A stretch of 5,934 nt of DNA from Candidatus Competibacteraceae bacterium (lineage in GTDB: Bacteria; Pseudomonadota; Gammaproteobacteria; Competibacterales; Competibacteraceae). Position numbers and translations under genes: made by a program. The notes below the pieces were generated by a model, which saw nothing but the letters and a program-made list of their open reading frames with translations, did no database searches and was not told the DNA's origin. The DNA lies in contig JAGRHK010000123.1 of NCBI GenBank assembly GCA_020444985.1, forward strand, positions 1 through 5,934. Reading direction: 5' to 3'. Below are positions 5,326-5,934 of this stretch, in pieces (within the stretch, counting starts at the first letter, position 1; the number at the start of each line of letters is the position of its first letter).

Positions 5326-5934
5326 TCAAGACGTCGGCTGCGCGGAGGCGTTGGCGTGTTCGAGGTATTTTCCGGCGTGATCGGCAAAGACCTGACGGTG
5401 TTGGCTCCGCCGCTCAATCAACCGATACACCCCCAGCTTGACGCCATCCTGCACTACCATCCAGATCAGGTTGTACACCCAAACCCAAGCGATCAAATCC
5501 CAAGGCAGCGTAGGCACCAACCAGCCAAATCCACACATCAGCACTGCCAGAATTTGTGTGCCCACCACTGCGCCCAGCAATTGCCAGGAGGGATGTGGCG
5601 GCGCCCAGAACGCCTTCTTGGTGCGGGTCAACAGCAGCAGCAAATGCCCGCCGACCAACAGTTGCAGGAACAGCATGGATTGCAAATGGGCGGAATCCAG
5701 ATGCAGCGCCTTCATCCCCAGAGTCAACAGGCCAAAGCTTTGAATCACCGCCATGACGCCCAGCGTGATTGATACCATGAAGGTACGTTCTCGATCCCAG
5801 CGCACAGGCTTCGGATCGGGATCAGTGTTGTCGTAGGCAATGGTCATAATTGGCACGTCATCGAGCAAGGCCAGCGCTACCAACATGATCGCGGTCAGTG
5901 GGAAAAAGCCGAACACGATGCTGGCCAGCACCAC
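5326..5934 (-). CDS. P-type ATPase, C-terminal membrane part, proton-efflux (P3A) type (5' end outside window)
   Basis: The minus-strand frame is open from the right edge to TGA at 5328-5326 and gives 202 residues. Hydrophobic segments at about 1-30, 52-73, 84-103, 118-140 and 144-166 fit the last five or so membrane helices of a P-type ATPase. The first includes ALLDDVPIMTIAYDN (22-36), which aligns with the M6 region of plasma-membrane proton ATPases (plant AHA2 ILNDGTIMTI). D26 falls at the aspartate considered the proton carrier in AHA2 (D684). The phosphorylation site, nucleotide domain and N-terminus lie outside the window. A charged tail of about 30 residues ends the protein. P3A proton export is the best reading; calcium or other cation transport by a related subfamily cannot be excluded without the rest. 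The gene converges on panC and is probably unrelated to it. Confidence 0.85.
   Translation of the reverse strand: MVLASIVFGFFPLTAIMLVALALLDDVPIMTIAYDNTDPDPKPVRWDRERTFMVSITLGVMAVIQSFGLLTLGMKALHLDSAHLQSMLFLQLLVGGHLLLLLTRTKKAFWAPPHPSWQLLGAVVGTQILAVLMCGFGWLVPTLPWDLIAWVWVYNLIWMVVQDGVKLGVYRLIERRSQHRQVFADHAGKYLEHANASAQPTS

Noticed and set aside
5299..5772. Plus-strand open frame of 157 codons opposite the ATPase
   Set aside because: The product is rich in Gln, His and Pro, as expected from the antisense of membrane-helix codons; the minus strand has clear P-type ATPase features.
1..5934. CRISPR array, riboswitch or complete insertion sequence
   Set aside because: No regularly spaced direct repeats, no long non-coding leader large enough for a known riboswitch, and no transposase reading frame were seen.

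Overview
The window is ordinary housekeeping chromosome from a moderately GC-rich gammaproteobacterium. The evidence is the block pcnB-folK-panB-panC, which follows the gene order seen around these genes in Escherichia coli, together with a gammaproteobacterial-type RF1 C-terminus and a tRNA-Glu with an encoded CCA end. The protein sequences are too diverged from enterics to be Enterobacteriaceae. An environmental lineage such as Competibacteraceae would fit, but that is a guess and not shown by the sequence. I found no CRISPR array, integrase, transposase or complete mobile element.

Layout. Positions 1-339 hold the last 112 residues of peptide chain release factor 1 (prfA), cut by the left edge. 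At 382-1317, where many relatives carry prmC, there is a stand-alone reductase with a RibD C-terminal (DHFR-like) domain behind an unrecognised N-terminal region of about 100 residues. Positions 1318-1564 are non-coding for protein: a perfect 10-bp inverted repeat (1332-1373), a minus-strand tRNA-Glu(CTC) gene (1409-1484) and its sigma70-type promoter (1520-1547). Positions 1565-5248 hold the tight plus-strand cluster pcnB, folK, panB and panC, with gaps of 24, 47 and 19 bases. Positions 5249-5325 hold a very GC-rich palindrome between convergent genes. Positions 5326-5934 hold the minus-strand 3' end of a P-type ATPase related to proton-pumping (P3A) ATPases, cut by the right edge.

How the genes work together. 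FolK makes the pterin pyrophosphate used for folate. PanB consumes 5,10-methylene-tetrahydrofolate to make ketopantoate. PanC joins pantoate to beta-alanine. The cluster therefore links folate and coenzyme A precursor synthesis, with the poly(A) polymerase gene pcnB as the lead gene. RF1 and tRNA-Glu belong to translation.

The most notable points are modest: pcnB has no possible AUG or GUG start and seems to begin at TTG, next to the divergent tRNA promoter; the RibD_C-like reductase has an unexplained N-terminus and an unusual place after prfA; and there are two intergenic palindromes that could be members of dispersed families. I do not see a convincing new multi-gene system.
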